The position numbers and the translations under genes were made by a program. Under the pieces are notes generated by a model. It searched no databases. It was not told where the DNA came from and saw nothing but the letters and a program-made list of their open reading frames with translations. A stretch of DNA of 64,000 nt from Candidatus Zixiibacteriota bacterium (GTDB lineage: Bacteria > Zixibacteria > MSB-5A5 > GN15 > FEB-12). Positions within the stretch are counted from its first letter, which is position 1. Each line of letters starts with the position of its first letter. Below are positions 45,997 through 55,232 of this stretch, piece after piece. The stretch lies in NCBI GenBank assembly GCA_029860345.1, contig JAOUBJ010000019.1, positions 1 to 64,000 on the forward strand. The letters run 5' to 3'.

Positions 45997-46572
45997 CTAC
46001 CAATCATCCCCGGCGTCATCGTCAGCTTGCCTCAACAGGGCATCGTAATCAAGCTGATGCTGGATCGTGGCCACATACGGCCTGATCCACCGACCGTGGC
46101 GATAATAGGTCATCAACGGCATCGGCTGGCCTGCCACATCATCAATGTTGTTGAAATAGAAAGCTGTTTCCACCAATGCTGAGTCCTTACCGAAGAAGAG
46201 AATGTCCTTTATTTCGACATACTCCAATCCGTCGACATTAGCCCACTGGACCTCGCCCCGTTTGAGATAGTCATCGAACGTTTCCTGCTCATGGAGGTAG
46301 CTGAATTCATTTTCCCATAGCCCGGATTTGTCGCCATAGCTGAGCCGCGTGATGACCTCGTCAACAACGGCATGGATGGCGGTCCAATCGTCGGCTAGTT
46401 CTCCGGTCGCCCCTGGTACTTCGGCTATGCGCACCAACGATCCCGACGCTTCCTGGGTCGTGACCACCGGTTCGGCCAACTGAGGGGCTTCGGTTTCGTT
46501 ACCCCCGCAGCCGATAAGTCCGTTCAGCAACGACAGTAAAGCCCCCAAGGTAAGTGACCTAATTCTTCGCAT
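45997..46572 (-). CDS. Lipoprotein in the methylmalonyl-CoA operon
   Basis: 191 residues from ATG 46572 (open frame extends a little upstream). The leader ends in LNGLIGC, a lipobox. The mature part holds [47 protein letters not shown] and [13 protein letters not shown], an NTF2/SnoaL-like (DUF4440-type) cone. The start lies within the end of the mutase gene and the stop is followed by the epimerase start, so it is part of the operon although no such lipoprotein is known for the pathway. Confidence 0.65.
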   Translation of the reverse strand: MRRIRSLTLGALLSLLNGLIGCGGNETEAPQLAEPVVTTQEASGSLVRIAEVPGATGELADDWTAIHAVVDEVITRLSYGDKSGLWENEFSYLHEQETFDDYLKRGEVQWANVDGLEYVEIKDILFFGKDSALVETAFYFNNIDDVAGQPMPLMTYYRHGRWIRPYVATIQHQLDYDALLRQADDDAGDDW

Positions 46573-48139
46573 GATATTCACCCCACACTTTTCGAAACTG
46601 CTCGGAAATCTCACCGACAGTAGCATAGTTTTCGACCGCCTCGATAACAGGACCGACTATGTTGCCGGAACTTTCGGCGGTCTGTCTCAAACTGTCCAAA
46701 CAACTCTCGACCTTTCTGTTATCACGTCCGGCTTTCATTTTCTGCAGTCGTTCTTTCTGATTCTGTTCCAACAGCGGGTCGACTTTCAATACCTGTGGCG
46801 TCGAACTCTCTTGCCCGATGAAGCGATTGAGACCGACCACGACTCGCTCTTTATCCTCAATAGCTCTTTGTGTCTTATATGCCGCCTGGCTGATTTCGCT
46901 GGAGTAATATCCGTTCTCGATACAATTGACGGCGCCGCCCTGTTTGTCTATCTGATCCATGATTTCCGTGATGCGACCTTCCAACCGGCTGGTCAAATAC
47001 TCCACATAGTAGGAGCCGGCCAGCGGGTCGGCTGAGTCGGCGCAACCGGATTCGAAGGCAAGTATCTGCTGGGTGCGCAAGGCGATTTCGGCCGCCTTCT
47101 CAGTCGGCAGACTCAGCGCTTCATCGTATGAGTTGGTGTGCAAGGATTGCGTACCGCCCATCACCGCCGCCAAGGCTTGCAAGGTGGTGCGAACGATGTT
47201 GTTCTCCGGCTGCTGAGCGGTAAGCGTGGAACCACCGGTTTGCGTGTGGAACCTCAGAAGTGTCGATTTTTCGCTGGTGGGCGCAAAGCGTTCATGGATC
47301 GATCGCGCCCAGATCGTTCGCGCCGCGCGAAACTTTGCCACTTCCTCGAACAGATCATTGTGCGCTGCAAAAAAGAAAGACAGCTTGGGTGCAAACTTAT
47401 CGATGTCCAGTCCCGCTTTCAGTGCCGCTTTGCAATAAGCAAGACCGTTGGCCAGCGTGAAGGCCACTTCTTGTGCCGCCGTGGCGCCGGCCTCACGTAT
47501 GTGGTATCCGGAGATCGAAATGGTGTTGTACTGCGGCAGATTCGAGCCGCCGTAAGCAAATATATCGGTGATTATGCGCATCGACGGCTCCGGCGGCAGG
47601 ATATAGGTACCGCGGGCAATGAATTCCTTAAGGACATCGTTCTGTATAGTGCCCTTCAATCTCTCGGACGGCACTCCCTGCTTTTTCCCCACCACGATGT
47701 ACATGGCCAACAGGATTACGGCAGTGGAATTGATTGTCATCGAAGTAGATACTTTGTCCAGAGGGATACCGTCAAAAAGTGCTTCCATGTCCTCAAGCGA
47801 ATCTATGGCCACACCGGTCCGACCAACCTCACCCAGGGCCATGGGGTGATCCGAATCATATCCGATTTGTGTGGCCAGGTCGAAGGCAACCGACAACCCG
47901 GTCTGACCTCGTTGAAGCAGATATTTGAAACGTCTGTTGGTTTCTTTGGCGGTGCCGAACCCGGCGTACTGACGCATCGTCCACAGCCGTCCTCGGTACA
48001 TGTCCGGATAGACACCCCGCGTAAACGGAAACTCCCCGGGGCGGCCACAAGTGGCTTCTTTTTCCGCCCTGTCAGGGGGTGTAACAACAATCGGTATCTC
48101 AATGCCTGACGTGTTGAGTTTCTTAGTCGGCGCCATCAC
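46559..48139 (-). CDS. mutA: Methylmalonyl-CoA mutase, large (catalytic) subunit
   Basis: 526 residues: the TIM-barrel half of the enzyme without the B12 domain. Landmarks: [61 protein letters not shown]. Tyr58 (RQYAG) and Arg176 (EFIARGTY) are 118 residues apart and correspond to Tyr89 and Arg207 of Propionibacterium enzyme, the residues that read methylmalonyl-CoA. It would convert R-methylmalonyl-CoA to succinyl-CoA with adenosylcobalamin bound by a separate subunit. Start overlaps BCCP stop by four bases. The only B12 subunit in the window is at 54750. Confidence 0.93.
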   Translation of the reverse strand: MMAPTKKLNTSGIEIPIVVTPPDRAEKEATCGRPGEFPFTRGVYPDMYRGRLWTMRQYAGFGTAKETNRRFKYLLQRGQTGLSVAFDLATQIGYDSDHPMALGEVGRTGVAIDSLEDMEALFDGIPLDKVSTSMTINSTAVILLAMYIVVGKKQGVPSERLKGTIQNDVLKEFIARGTYILPPEPSMRIITDIFAYGGSNLPQYNTISISGYHIREAGATAAQEVAFTLANGLAYCKAALKAGLDIDKFAPKLSFFFAAHNDLFEEVAKFRAARTIWARSIHERFAPTSEKSTLLRFHTQTGGSTLTAQQPENNIVRTTLQALAAVMGGTQSLHTNSYDEALSLPTEKAAEIALRTQQILAFESGCADSADPLAGSYYVEYLTSRLEGRITEIMDQIDKQGGAVNCIENGYYSSEISQAAYKTQRAIEDKERVVVGLNRFIGQESSTPQVLKVDPLLEQNQKERLQKMKAGRDNRKVESCLDSLRQTAESSGNIVGPVIEAVENYATVGEISEQFRKVWGEYHAKN

Positions 48140-48651
48140 TCAAACTCCATGAGCACGTCACCCTTTTCAACCGAAGCACCCTTGGTCACACTGACTGTTT
48201 TCACCGTGCCGTCGGCCGGCGCTTTGAGGACGTTTTCCATTTTCATCGCTTCGATTACGATCAACGGATCATCTTTTGCTACGGCTGCCCCCTCGGCAAT
48301 CTTCACTTCAAGAATCAATCCCGGCATGGGCGCCCGCAGAACCTTTTGAGCCGACGCCTCGGTGGCGATACCGGCCCTTTTGCGCAACTGAGCCAGATGA
48401 TACTGTTCAACCTCGGCAGCGATTTCGACGCCAAGCATGAAAACGACCCGGCTTTCATCGTGACCGTTGGATCGAACGTCAACTTCAAACGAACGATCAT
48501 CCACCAGGAGCACAGACCGCGTGTCGTTTAATTCGTGCGTGGATATCCTGACCGGTGAACCGTCGACCGTCACTGCATATCCGTCGGCGCGGTACTGAAC
48601 CTCGACATCGTATTCGTGACCTTCGACTTTGACCAGGTAGCGCGGCATCAG
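48136..48651 (-). CDS. Biotin carboxyl carrier protein of propionyl-CoA carboxylase
   Basis: 171 residues from ATG 48651, chosen because it overlaps the accC stop by four bases; the open frame continues upstream inside accC. The N-terminal 95 residues are a BCCP-specific extension as in PccA C-terminal regions. The biotinyl domain (103-171) has [10 protein letters not shown] with the biotin-accepting Lys136. BirA encoded at 60744 would attach the biotin. It shuttles carboxyl groups from the biotin carboxylase to the beta subunit. Confidence 0.94.
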   Translation of the reverse strand: MMPRYLVKVEGHEYDVEVQYRADGYAVTVDGSPVRISTHELNDTRSVLLVDDRSFEVDVRSNGHDESRVVFMLGVEIAAEVEQYHLAQLRKRAGIATEASAQKVLRAPMPGLILEVKIAEGAAVAKDDPLIVIEAMKMENVLKAPADGTVKTVSVTKGASVEKGDVLMEFE

Positions 48652-50180
48652 CGGCTTCCTCCAAACCAACGAAGACGTTGGCGACGATGGACCGCGCTCC
48701 ATTGGGAGGTATCCTCTCTGTCGGTTCGTTTGGGCCCGAGGGATATCTTGCGCTCGTGCGTAAACTTGTTCAGCGCCGCCGCAATTGCCGCGCAACGCAA
48801 TATGTCGTCGTCCAGGATTTCGTACTTATTGTCGGGGAACTCCTCTGATAAAAAGCTGGTGGAAAGTTCACCTTTGGCGAATCTGTCGTTTTCCAAAACG
48901 GCCAGATGGAATCCAATAGTCGTTTTCAGTCCCGACACTCGATACTCCTGCAGAGCGCGGCGGGTGCGGTTGATAGCTTCGGCGCGGTCGCTTCCCCATA
49001 CCACCAGCTTGGCGATCATGGGGTCATAGAAGATAGGTATCTCATTGAAAATAACGACACCGGAATCGACTCGGACGCCGGGGCCGGCCGGGATGCGATA
49101 GTGGTTGAGCCTGCCGGTGGAGGGTGTGAAGCCCTGTTGAGGGTCTTCGGCGTAGATACGACACTCGATGGCGTGGCCGTCGAGTTTGATATCCTCCTGT
49201 CGATAGCGCAATGGTTCCCCTTCGGCAATGGCAATCTGTTCTTTGACCAAATCGATACCGGTGACCATCTCCGTGACCGGATGCTCCACCTGGAGCCGCG
49301 TGTTTACTTCGAGAAAATAGAACGACATGTCCTCAGCAACCATGAACTCGACCGTGCCGGCGCCGACATAACCGGTCTTGCGGGCTATGTCGACAGCAGC
49401 GGCGCCCATCCGTTGACGCAGTGGGGGCGTCATCACGGGCGAGGGCGACTCCTCGATCACTTTCTGGTGGCGGCGTTGTATCGAACACTCGCGCTCGTTC
49501 AGGTGTATGGCATTACCGTGTTGATCGCACAGTATCTGAATCTCGATATGACGCGGGCGTTCGAGGTATTTCTCCAGGTATACCCGTCCATCGCCAAAGG
49601 CGGATGTTGCTTCGCTTGAGGCGCGTTGCAGAGCGTCATCAAACTGCGCCGGTTCGTGAACGACCCGCATTCCTTTGCCGCCGCCACCGGCGGCTGCTTT
49701 GATAAGGATCGGATACCCTATAGCATCGGCCTTGGCGATGGACGACTTGAGATCGTCACCCTCGATAGTTTCACCCGGCACGACCGGCAGGCCCGCTTCC
49801 AGCGCTTTTGCCCGCGCCTGCAATTTGTCACCCAGCAACGTAATCGTCTCCGGCTTGGGTCCTATGAAGATGATCTTTTCGTCGATACAGCGCTGTGCAA
49901 ACTCGGCATTCTCTGCCAGAAAGCCGTAGCCCGGATGAATAGCATCGGCCCCGGCCCGTTTTGCGGCATCGATGATTTTGTCCTGAGCCAGATAGCTCTC
50001 GGCCGAGGGGGAAGGTCCTATATGATGTGCTTCGTCGGCCAGTCGCACATGATAGGCGGATTTGTCGCAGTCGGAGTAGACGGCTACGGCGTCGATACGG
50101 AGGTCGCGGCAACCGCGAATAATTCGAACCGCGATTTCGCCACGGTTGGCGATGAGTATCTTTTTGATCTTAGCTGCCAT
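48648..50180 (-). CDS. Biotin carboxylase subunit of propionyl-CoA carboxylase
   Basis: 510 residues. ATP-grasp biotin carboxylase: KILIANRGEIAVRIIR at the N-terminus, HPGYGFLAEN, the glycine loop KAAAGGGGKGMRVV, the active-site ECSIQRRHQKV and EVNTRLQVEHPVTE. It uses ATP and bicarbonate to carboxylate biotin on the BCCP encoded next. Together with the beta subunit (50202) it forms a three-gene carboxylase, alpha being split. Spacing to the beta gene is 21 bases. Confidence 0.96.
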   Translation of the reverse strand: MAAKIKKILIANRGEIAVRIIRGCRDLRIDAVAVYSDCDKSAYHVRLADEAHHIGPSPSAESYLAQDKIIDAAKRAGADAIHPGYGFLAENAEFAQRCIDEKIIFIGPKPETITLLGDKLQARAKALEAGLPVVPGETIEGDDLKSSIAKADAIGYPILIKAAAGGGGKGMRVVHEPAQFDDALQRASSEATSAFGDGRVYLEKYLERPRHIEIQILCDQHGNAIHLNERECSIQRRHQKVIEESPSPVMTPPLRQRMGAAAVDIARKTGYVGAGTVEFMVAEDMSFYFLEVNTRLQVEHPVTEMVTGIDLVKEQIAIAEGEPLRYRQEDIKLDGHAIECRIYAEDPQQGFTPSTGRLNHYRIPAGPGVRVDSGVVIFNEIPIFYDPMIAKLVVWGSDRAEAINRTRRALQEYRVSGLKTTIGFHLAVLENDRFAKGELSTSFLSEEFPDNKYEILDDDILRCAAIAAALNKFTHERKISLGPKRTDREDTSQWSAVHRRQRLRWFGGSR

Positions 50181-50201
50181 GCCACACGCGAACCACCCAC
50201 C

Positions 50202-51752
50202 TCACAACGGAATGTTCCCATGCTTCTTGGGTGGGTTGGTGTCCTTTTTGGTTTCGAGCATCTCAAAGGCGCGAATCAAGCGCGGACGTGTTGTCTTGGG
50301 CTCGATGACATCGTCGACATACCCACGCGCCGCAGCCATGTATGGATTGGCGAACTTTTCGCGATAATCGTCGGTCATCTTCTGTAGCTCTGCTTCGGGA
50401 TCGTCGGCCTCGGCGATATCCTTCCTGAAAATTATCTCGACGGCTCCTTTTGATCCCATAACGGCGATTTCAGCACTCGGCCAGGCGTAGTTCATGTCGC
50501 CGCGCACATGTTTGGAATTCATGACGTCGTATGCGCCGCCATACGCCTTGCGGGTGATCACCGTCACTTTGGGCACGGTTGCCTCACAATAGGCATACAA
50601 GAGCTTGGCGCCGTTTTTGATAATGCCGCCATGTTCCTGATCCATCCCCGGCAAGAATCCCGGCACATCCTCGAAGGTCAACAGCGGGATGTTAAAGGCG
50701 TCGCAGAACCTGATGAACCGCGCACCCTTGTTCGACGAGTTGATATCCAGCACCCCGGCCAGCACCGCCGGCTGGTTGGCAACAATGCCGATCGAACGTC
50801 CGCCCAGATGCGCGAAGCCGACCACAATGTTCTGTGCGAACTCCTGGTGCACCTCAAGGAAAGCGCCCTCATCGACCACCAGTTTGATAACGTCCTTGAT
50901 ATCGTATGGCACATTCGGATTGTCCGGCACGATTTTGTTAAGCGTCTCATCTTCACGATCCGGCGGATCGTCGTTGTCACCGAACGGCGGGTCCTCGCAG
51001 TTGTTTTGCGGAATATACTGAAGCAACTTTTTCAGTCTGGTGATAGCATCGGCTTCGTTCTCGCAGGCGAAGTGGGCCACGCCCGATTTTTCGGCATGCA
51101 CCATAGCGCCGCCCAACTCTTCCGACGTTACTTGTTCGTGGGTGACCGTTTTGACGACGTTGGGCCCGGTGACGAACATGTAGGATGTGCCTTTGGTCAT
51201 GAAAACGAAGTCGGTAATGGCCGGGCTGTAGACGGCTCCACCGGCACACGGCCCCAGCACCAACGACAACTGCGGCACGACACCGGAGGCCAGCGTATTG
51301 AGCAAGAAGATGTCGGCGTAGCCGCCCAGCGAGACAACGCCTTCCTGAATTCGCGCGCCGCCGGAATCGTTAAGTCCGATCACCGGCGCGCCCACTTTCA
51401 TAGCCATTTTCATGATCTTGCAAATCTTCTCGGCGTGGGCTTCAGAGAGCGAACCACCGAAAACGGTGAAATCCTGCGAGAAAATATAGGCCGTCCGTCC
51501 GTTGATCTTGGCGCATCCGGTAACGACGCCGTCGCCCAGAACCTTCTGCTCGGCCAGCCCGAAATCGGACGAACGATGGGTCACGAACATGTCGAACTCT
51601 TCGAACGAGTTCTCATCGACCAACAGCTCGATCCGTTCGCGCGCTGTCAGTTTTCCTTTGGCGTGCTGAGCGTCAATACGCTTCTGCCCGCCGCCGAGTT
51701 TGGCCTCGGCGCGGCGTTTTTCAAGATCGTTCAGTTGTTCCTCAAGTGACAC
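50202..51752 (-). CDS. pccB: Propionyl-CoA carboxylase beta (carboxyltransferase) subunit
   Basis: 516 residues with both crotonase-fold halves: [49 protein letters not shown] in the first and [33 protein letters not shown] in the second. Asp409 of GGAYDVM corresponds to Asp422 of Streptomyces PccB, the residue linked with propionyl- rather than acetyl-CoA preference. It transfers the carboxyl group from BCCP to propionyl-CoA to give S-methylmalonyl-CoA. First of the five carboxylase-mutase genes. Confidence 0.94.
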   Translation of the reverse strand: MSLEEQLNDLEKRRAEAKLGGGQKRIDAQHAKGKLTARERIELLVDENSFEEFDMFVTHRSSDFGLAEQKVLGDGVVTGCAKINGRTAYIFSQDFTVFGGSLSEAHAEKICKIMKMAMKVGAPVIGLNDSGGARIQEGVVSLGGYADIFLLNTLASGVVPQLSLVLGPCAGGAVYSPAITDFVFMTKGTSYMFVTGPNVVKTVTHEQVTSEELGGAMVHAEKSGVAHFACENEADAITRLKKLLQYIPQNNCEDPPFGDNDDPPDREDETLNKIVPDNPNVPYDIKDVIKLVVDEGAFLEVHQEFAQNIVVGFAHLGGRSIGIVANQPAVLAGVLDINSSNKGARFIRFCDAFNIPLLTFEDVPGFLPGMDQEHGGIIKNGAKLLYAYCEATVPKVTVITRKAYGGAYDVMNSKHVRGDMNYAWPSAEIAVMGSKGAVEIIFRKDIAEADDPEAELQKMTDDYREKFANPYMAAARGYVDDVIEPKTTRPRLIRAFEMLETKKDTNPPKKHGNIPL

Positions 51753-51775
51753 GGTGTATCCCGTTCGCTTTGGGT

Positions 51776-52615
51776 TCAGATTTGCTCGACCGGCAACGCT
51801 TTCAGGCGTTTGCCGTCTTTCACAACTCGGGCCAGCGGAGCGTTAACGTCGTGATCGAAAGCCATGACGACATTCTGATCGACAATCCGCGGCAATGTGT
51901 TTCGTTTGACATCCATCGTGTCCAATGGATAGAGATCGGTCGCCGGGACATAAGCCACGCCCATGTGTGCGGCACTGCAAAAGATATCGGCATAATAAAA
52001 AACCGATGCGCCCTCAGACTCCATTTCCAGAGCATAATGCGCAGCGGTGTGGCCACCGGTAAACACGGCTCGGATGCCCGGGAGGATTTCCCTGTCTTTG
52101 TCTATAAAGTCGACCTGACCGGCATCCTCCAGCGGTGTCAATCGTTCCGGCACATAGACAGCCGATGTTCGTTCGTCCGGCGTCAACGCCATCTTCCACT
52201 CTTTCCGGCCGACGACGTATTTCGCGTTGGGAAAGCGTGGGACGTAAGCGCCATCCGTTTGCTTCACGGCGCCGGCAGCGTGGTCGGTGTGCAGATGTGT
52301 CAGAACCACGTAGTCGATTTCGTCAACGGCCAGCCCGAGTGACTCAAGCCCTTTGTCCATGTGCGAAACGCCGTCGGTGCCGTAGATCTTTTTCTCTCGA
52401 TCACTAAGGGTGTCGCCCAGACCGGCGTCGAACAAGAGCTTCTTGCCATGGGCCGACAGCACGAAAAGGTTAGTGACCATCGGTATCAGGTTGTTCTCAT
52501 CGGCCGGGATCATCCGTTGCCAGATTACTTTTGGGATGACCCCGAACATAGCGCCGCCGTCGAGCTTAAAATGCTGCTCAACGAACGTTTGAATCTCAAA
52601 CTGACCGAACTTCAT
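51776..52615 (-). CDS. MBL-fold metallohydrolase, lactonase-like
   Basis: 279 residues. Metal motif H107-L-H109-T-D111-H112 ([10 protein letters not shown]), a third His in FTGGHTAAH, Asp in YYADIFCS and a C-terminal AFDHDV: the layout of N-acyl-homoserine lactonase/AttM-type and MBL hydrolases. Substrate not inferable; in this context a thioester or lactone is possible. Its start overlaps the acyl-CoA dehydrogenase stop by one base, so it is part of the operon. Confidence 0.82.
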   Translation of the reverse strand: MKFGQFEIQTFVEQHFKLDGGAMFGVIPKVIWQRMIPADENNLIPMVTNLFVLSAHGKKLLFDAGLGDTLSDREKKIYGTDGVSHMDKGLESLGLAVDEIDYVVLTHLHTDHAAGAVKQTDGAYVPRFPNAKYVVGRKEWKMALTPDERTSAVYVPERLTPLEDAGQVDFIDKDREILPGIRAVFTGGHTAAHYALEMESEGASVFYYADIFCSAAHMGVAYVPATDLYPLDTMDVKRNTLPRIVDQNVVMAFDHDVNAPLARVVKDGKRLKALPVEQI

Positions 52616-53757
52616 CAGCGTCCTATGATCGTACCGGCGATTACCAGCCGTTGGACTTCGGAGGTACCTTCGTAGATTTCCAGCACTCGTTGATCGCGGT
52701 AGATTTTCTCGATTTGCGTGAACTCACCGATGTATCCATAGCCTGAGTGAATTTGCATGGCCCGGTCGACACAGAAGTTGGAAGCTTCCGACGCATACAG
52801 TTTGGCCATGGCCGCCTCGACCGAGAATTTCTCACCACGGTCCTGCATCTGGGCCGCTTTATAGGTGAGGGCACGAGCCGCTTCCAGACGTACCGCCATG
52901 TCGGCGATCATCCACTGGATGGCCTGCAGTTTGGCAATTGGTGCGCCAAAGGCCACGCGCTTTTTGGCGTAGGAGACAGACTCATCAAGTGCGCGCTGCG
53001 CGATACCGACACCCTGAGCGGCCACACCCACCCGAGCGGAGTCCAGTGTGCCCATAGCATAACGGAAACCCCGGCCGATTTCACCCAACAGGTTCTCCTT
53101 GGGCACCTTGACGTCTTTCAATATGATTCCACCGGTCGTCGCGGCGCGCATGCCCATCTTGTTGGCAAGGGTGCGACCCTGCCAGCCGGGTTGATCGCAG
53201 TCGACGATAAAAGCTGAGAGTTTGGGCTTGCCTTCGATCTTGCAAAAAAGCACGCCCAGATCGCACACGTCGCCGTGCATGATGAATGTCTTCTCGCCGT
53301 TTATGACATAACCGTCATCGGTCTCGACGGCCACCGTGGTCAACGAGGCAGCATCCGATCCGGCGTTCGGCTCGGTTAAAACAAACGAGGGTATCCGTCG
53401 ACCCATGGCGCAGTCGGGCACATATTTTTTCTTATGCTCGTCACTGGCATAATAGATGATCGGATGGGTGGCCAACTCGGCAACCGCGGCCAGCAGTCCG
53501 ATGGCGGCATCGTGGTAGCAGAGTTCTTCGACCAGCGTTATATACTCAAGGCTGGATTTCCCCTGCCCTTCGTACTCTTTGGGCATGACGTATCCGATGA
53601 ACCCGGCGTCACCCAGTTTTTTGTACAATTCGTGGGGGAAAGTTCGCGGTTCCGGCATTTCGTCGAGTTGGCGCGAGACGGGATACATCTCTTTTTCGGC
53701 AAACGCCTTGACTTCATCCCTGACAGCTTGTTGGCGTTCATCAACGTTCTTGTTCAT
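52615..53757 (-). CDS. Acyl-CoA dehydrogenase, short-chain type
   Basis: 380 residues, normal length. FAD-contact and substrate motifs: FVLTEPNAGSDAASL, YVINGEKTFIMHG, MRAATTG..LKDVKVP, AFGAPIAKLQAIQWMIADMA, QIHSGYGYIGEFTQIEKIYRD and EIYEGTSEVQRLVIA, in which the Glu is the base in the butyryl/short-chain group. It would oxidise a short acyl-CoA such as butyryl- or isobutyryl-CoA to the enoyl-CoA, passing electrons to ETF (not in window). Confidence 0.93.
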   Translation of the reverse strand: MNKNVDERQQAVRDEVKAFAEKEMYPVSRQLDEMPEPRTFPHELYKKLGDAGFIGYVMPKEYEGQGKSSLEYITLVEELCYHDAAIGLLAAVAELATHPIIYYASDEHKKKYVPDCAMGRRIPSFVLTEPNAGSDAASLTTVAVETDDGYVINGEKTFIMHGDVCDLGVLFCKIEGKPKLSAFIVDCDQPGWQGRTLANKMGMRAATTGGIILKDVKVPKENLLGEIGRGFRYAMGTLDSARVGVAAQGVGIAQRALDESVSYAKKRVAFGAPIAKLQAIQWMIADMAVRLEAARALTYKAAQMQDRGEKFSVEAAMAKLYASEASNFCVDRAMQIHSGYGYIGEFTQIEKIYRDQRVLEIYEGTSEVQRLVIAGTIIGR

Positions 53758-53822
53758 TGTTCCTCCGGCCGGCCATGAATGGCTCTTATTGAGTAACTCT
53801 TGTTTTCGTTTTTGGCTTTGTA

Positions 53823-54090
53823 TCCATCGCGTAGGGGGCGGCCTTGCGTCGCCCCTTTTGTCGGTGTTAAGGCGAGATAACGGCGGAGACTAGCCCCGCC
53901 GCTACGCGGAGTGGTCCAATCGCGGGTCAAGTTTCCTCCATCGCGTAGGGGGCGGCCTTGCGTCGCCCCTTTTGTCGGTGTTAAGGCGAGATAACGGCGG
54001 AGACTAGCCCCGCCGCTATGCGGCGTGGTCCAATCGCGGGTCACGTTTCCTCCATCGCGTAGGGGGCGGCCTTGCGTCGCCCCTTCTCCA
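53823..54090. repeat. REP array: 2.3 tandem copies of a 114-bp unit
   Basis: Units start at 53823, 53937 and 54051 (period 114). Each carries two hairpins, GGGGCGGCCTTGCGTCGCCCC and GGCGGAGACTAGCCCCGCC, the usual pair of inverted REPs. The third, partial unit runs into the 3' end of the RAYT gene and encodes its last residues. This region interrupts the otherwise tight operon between acyl-CoA dehydrogenase and the B12 subunit. Confidence 0.88.
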
Positions 54091-54529
54091 ACGCCGCAAC
54101 ATAAAGATATCGATATGTTTCCTCAACTTCAACCAAGCTTGCCCTGATTGGATTATTCACGATATATGTCAGCTTCTCCTTAAGGTCCACTGGACCGCGG
54201 ATAACGTGCTCGTGGTATCCTCGTTGCCAAAAAGACTCGGTGATGAGATTCTCTTGCTTCAGCAGATAAACGCTTTTGGACTTCAGTATACAAACCAAGT
54301 CGCTCAAAGCTGTACGGTCACTGTCACCCGCCCGGACCAGTACATGGATATGGTCTGGCATTACAACAAGTGCGTCGCAGGTGTACTCAGAATCTCCAAT
54401 AAGCTGCAACAGCGCTTCAAATAACTTGCTGCATACAGTCTCCTGAAGCGGCAATTTGAACTTCGCGGTAACAAAGTAAGCTTGGTTTGCAGCCCTATAA
54501 TCAAATCCCGAAAGTCGGACCGACTTCAT
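54041..54529 (-). CDS. REP-associated tyrosine transposase (RAYT)
   Basis: 162 residues of the IS200-like Y1 transposase fold: SGFDYRAANQAYFVTAKF, the HUH motif MPDHIHVLV (metal-binding His pair) and WQRGYHEHVIRG with the catalytic Tyr about 85 residues on. It acts on single-stranded REP hairpins; such genes are usually single-copy and domesticated. REP copies flank it on both sides (53823-54090, 54553-54579, 54613-54694). Its last residues (RRKAAPYAMEET) are translated from a REP copy. Confidence 0.9.
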   Translation of the reverse strand: MKSVRLSGFDYRAANQAYFVTAKFKLPLQETVCSKLFEALLQLIGDSEYTCDALVVMPDHIHVLVRAGDSDRTALSDLVCILKSKSVYLLKQENLITESFWQRGYHEHVIRGPVDLKEKLTYIVNNPIRASLVEVEETYRYLYVAALEKGRRKAAPYAMEET

Positions 54530-54552
54530 TGTTTTAATGCTCCGTTATTCTT

Positions 54553-54694
54553 GGCGGAGACAAGCCCCGCCGCTACGCGATAATGGGCCGTCGTGATTCA
54601 TTAGTTCTCCCCCGCGTAGGGGGCGGCCTTGTGTCGCCCCTTCCGTCATGGACGGGGCTAGATAACAGCGGAGACAAGCCCCGCCGCTACGCGG
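54553..54694. repeat. REP copies on the promoter side of RAYT
   Basis: 54553-54579 holds the GGCGGAGACAAGCCCCGCCG half; 54613-54694 holds a full pair (GCGTAGGGGGCGGCCTTGTG then GCGGAGACAAGCCCCGCCGC). They are variants of the unit downstream of the gene (ACAAG for ACTAG). Confidence 0.85.
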
Positions 54695-54749
54695 TGACAT
54701 GTGAGCCTTGCTCATCGTTTTCCGACAGCGCGAAAAACACATTTATGTG

Positions 54750-55154
54750 CTACTTCTTTTTCGCCTCAATCGTTTTGCGCAACCAGGCGATCGCATCGGT
54801 CGTCGGTGCACCCGGCGTAAAAATGTGCGCCACACCAAGTTTCTGCAACTCCTCCTTGTCGTCGTCCGGGATGATGCCGCCGCCGAACAACAAAATGTCC
54901 GATGCGTCCTTGGCTTTCATCTCATCCAGAATGGCCGGGAACAAAGTCATGTGGGCACCGGAAAGGATCGACACGCCGATAGCGTCGACATCCTCCTGCA
55001 CGGCGGCATCGACAATCATCTGAGGCGTTTGTCTCAATCCGGTGTAGATCACTTCCATGCCGGCATCGCGAAAGGCGGCGGCGATTACTTTGATACCTCG
55101 GTCGTGGCCGTCAAGGCCCGGTTTGGCTAACAGTACTCTGATTTTGTCTGGCAT
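54750..55154 (-). CDS. icmB: Cobalamin (B12)-binding subunit of acyl-CoA mutase
   Basis: 134 residues, the size of IcmB-type small subunits. D15-G-H17-D-R-G20 (DxHxxG) gives the base-off/His-on cobalamin site, followed by [36 protein letters not shown] and [15 protein letters not shown] with the other Rossmann-like segments that contact the lower face. It would supply adenosylcobalamin to a separate large subunit. It lies 78 bases after the mutase gene at 55233. Named icmB because of that gene; mutA at 46559 may share it. Confidence 0.88.
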   Translation of the reverse strand: MPDKIRVLLAKPGLDGHDRGIKVIAAAFRDAGMEVIYTGLRQTPQMIVDAAVQEDVDAIGVSILSGAHMTLFPAILDEMKAKDASDILLFGGGIIPDDDKEELQKLGVAHIFTPGAPTTDAIAWLRKTIEAKKK

Positions 55155-55232
55155 TATTTCTCTATTTGCTACAGTGAACCGAATTCTTTGTCATTCCACG
55201 ACGCCCCAAGGGCGAAAGACAGGCATCGCCTG

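Noticed and set aside
53754-54044. 96-codon minus-strand frame with repeated peptide GGASLRRYLALTPTKGATQG
   Set aside because: It is the in-frame reading of the 114-bp REP units (114 is a multiple of three), not a gene; the same peptide appears from the REP at 54613.
53823-54090. Possible CRISPR array
   Set aside because: The tandem units are 114 bp with no short repeat plus unique spacer pattern; they are REP pairs tied to the RAYT.
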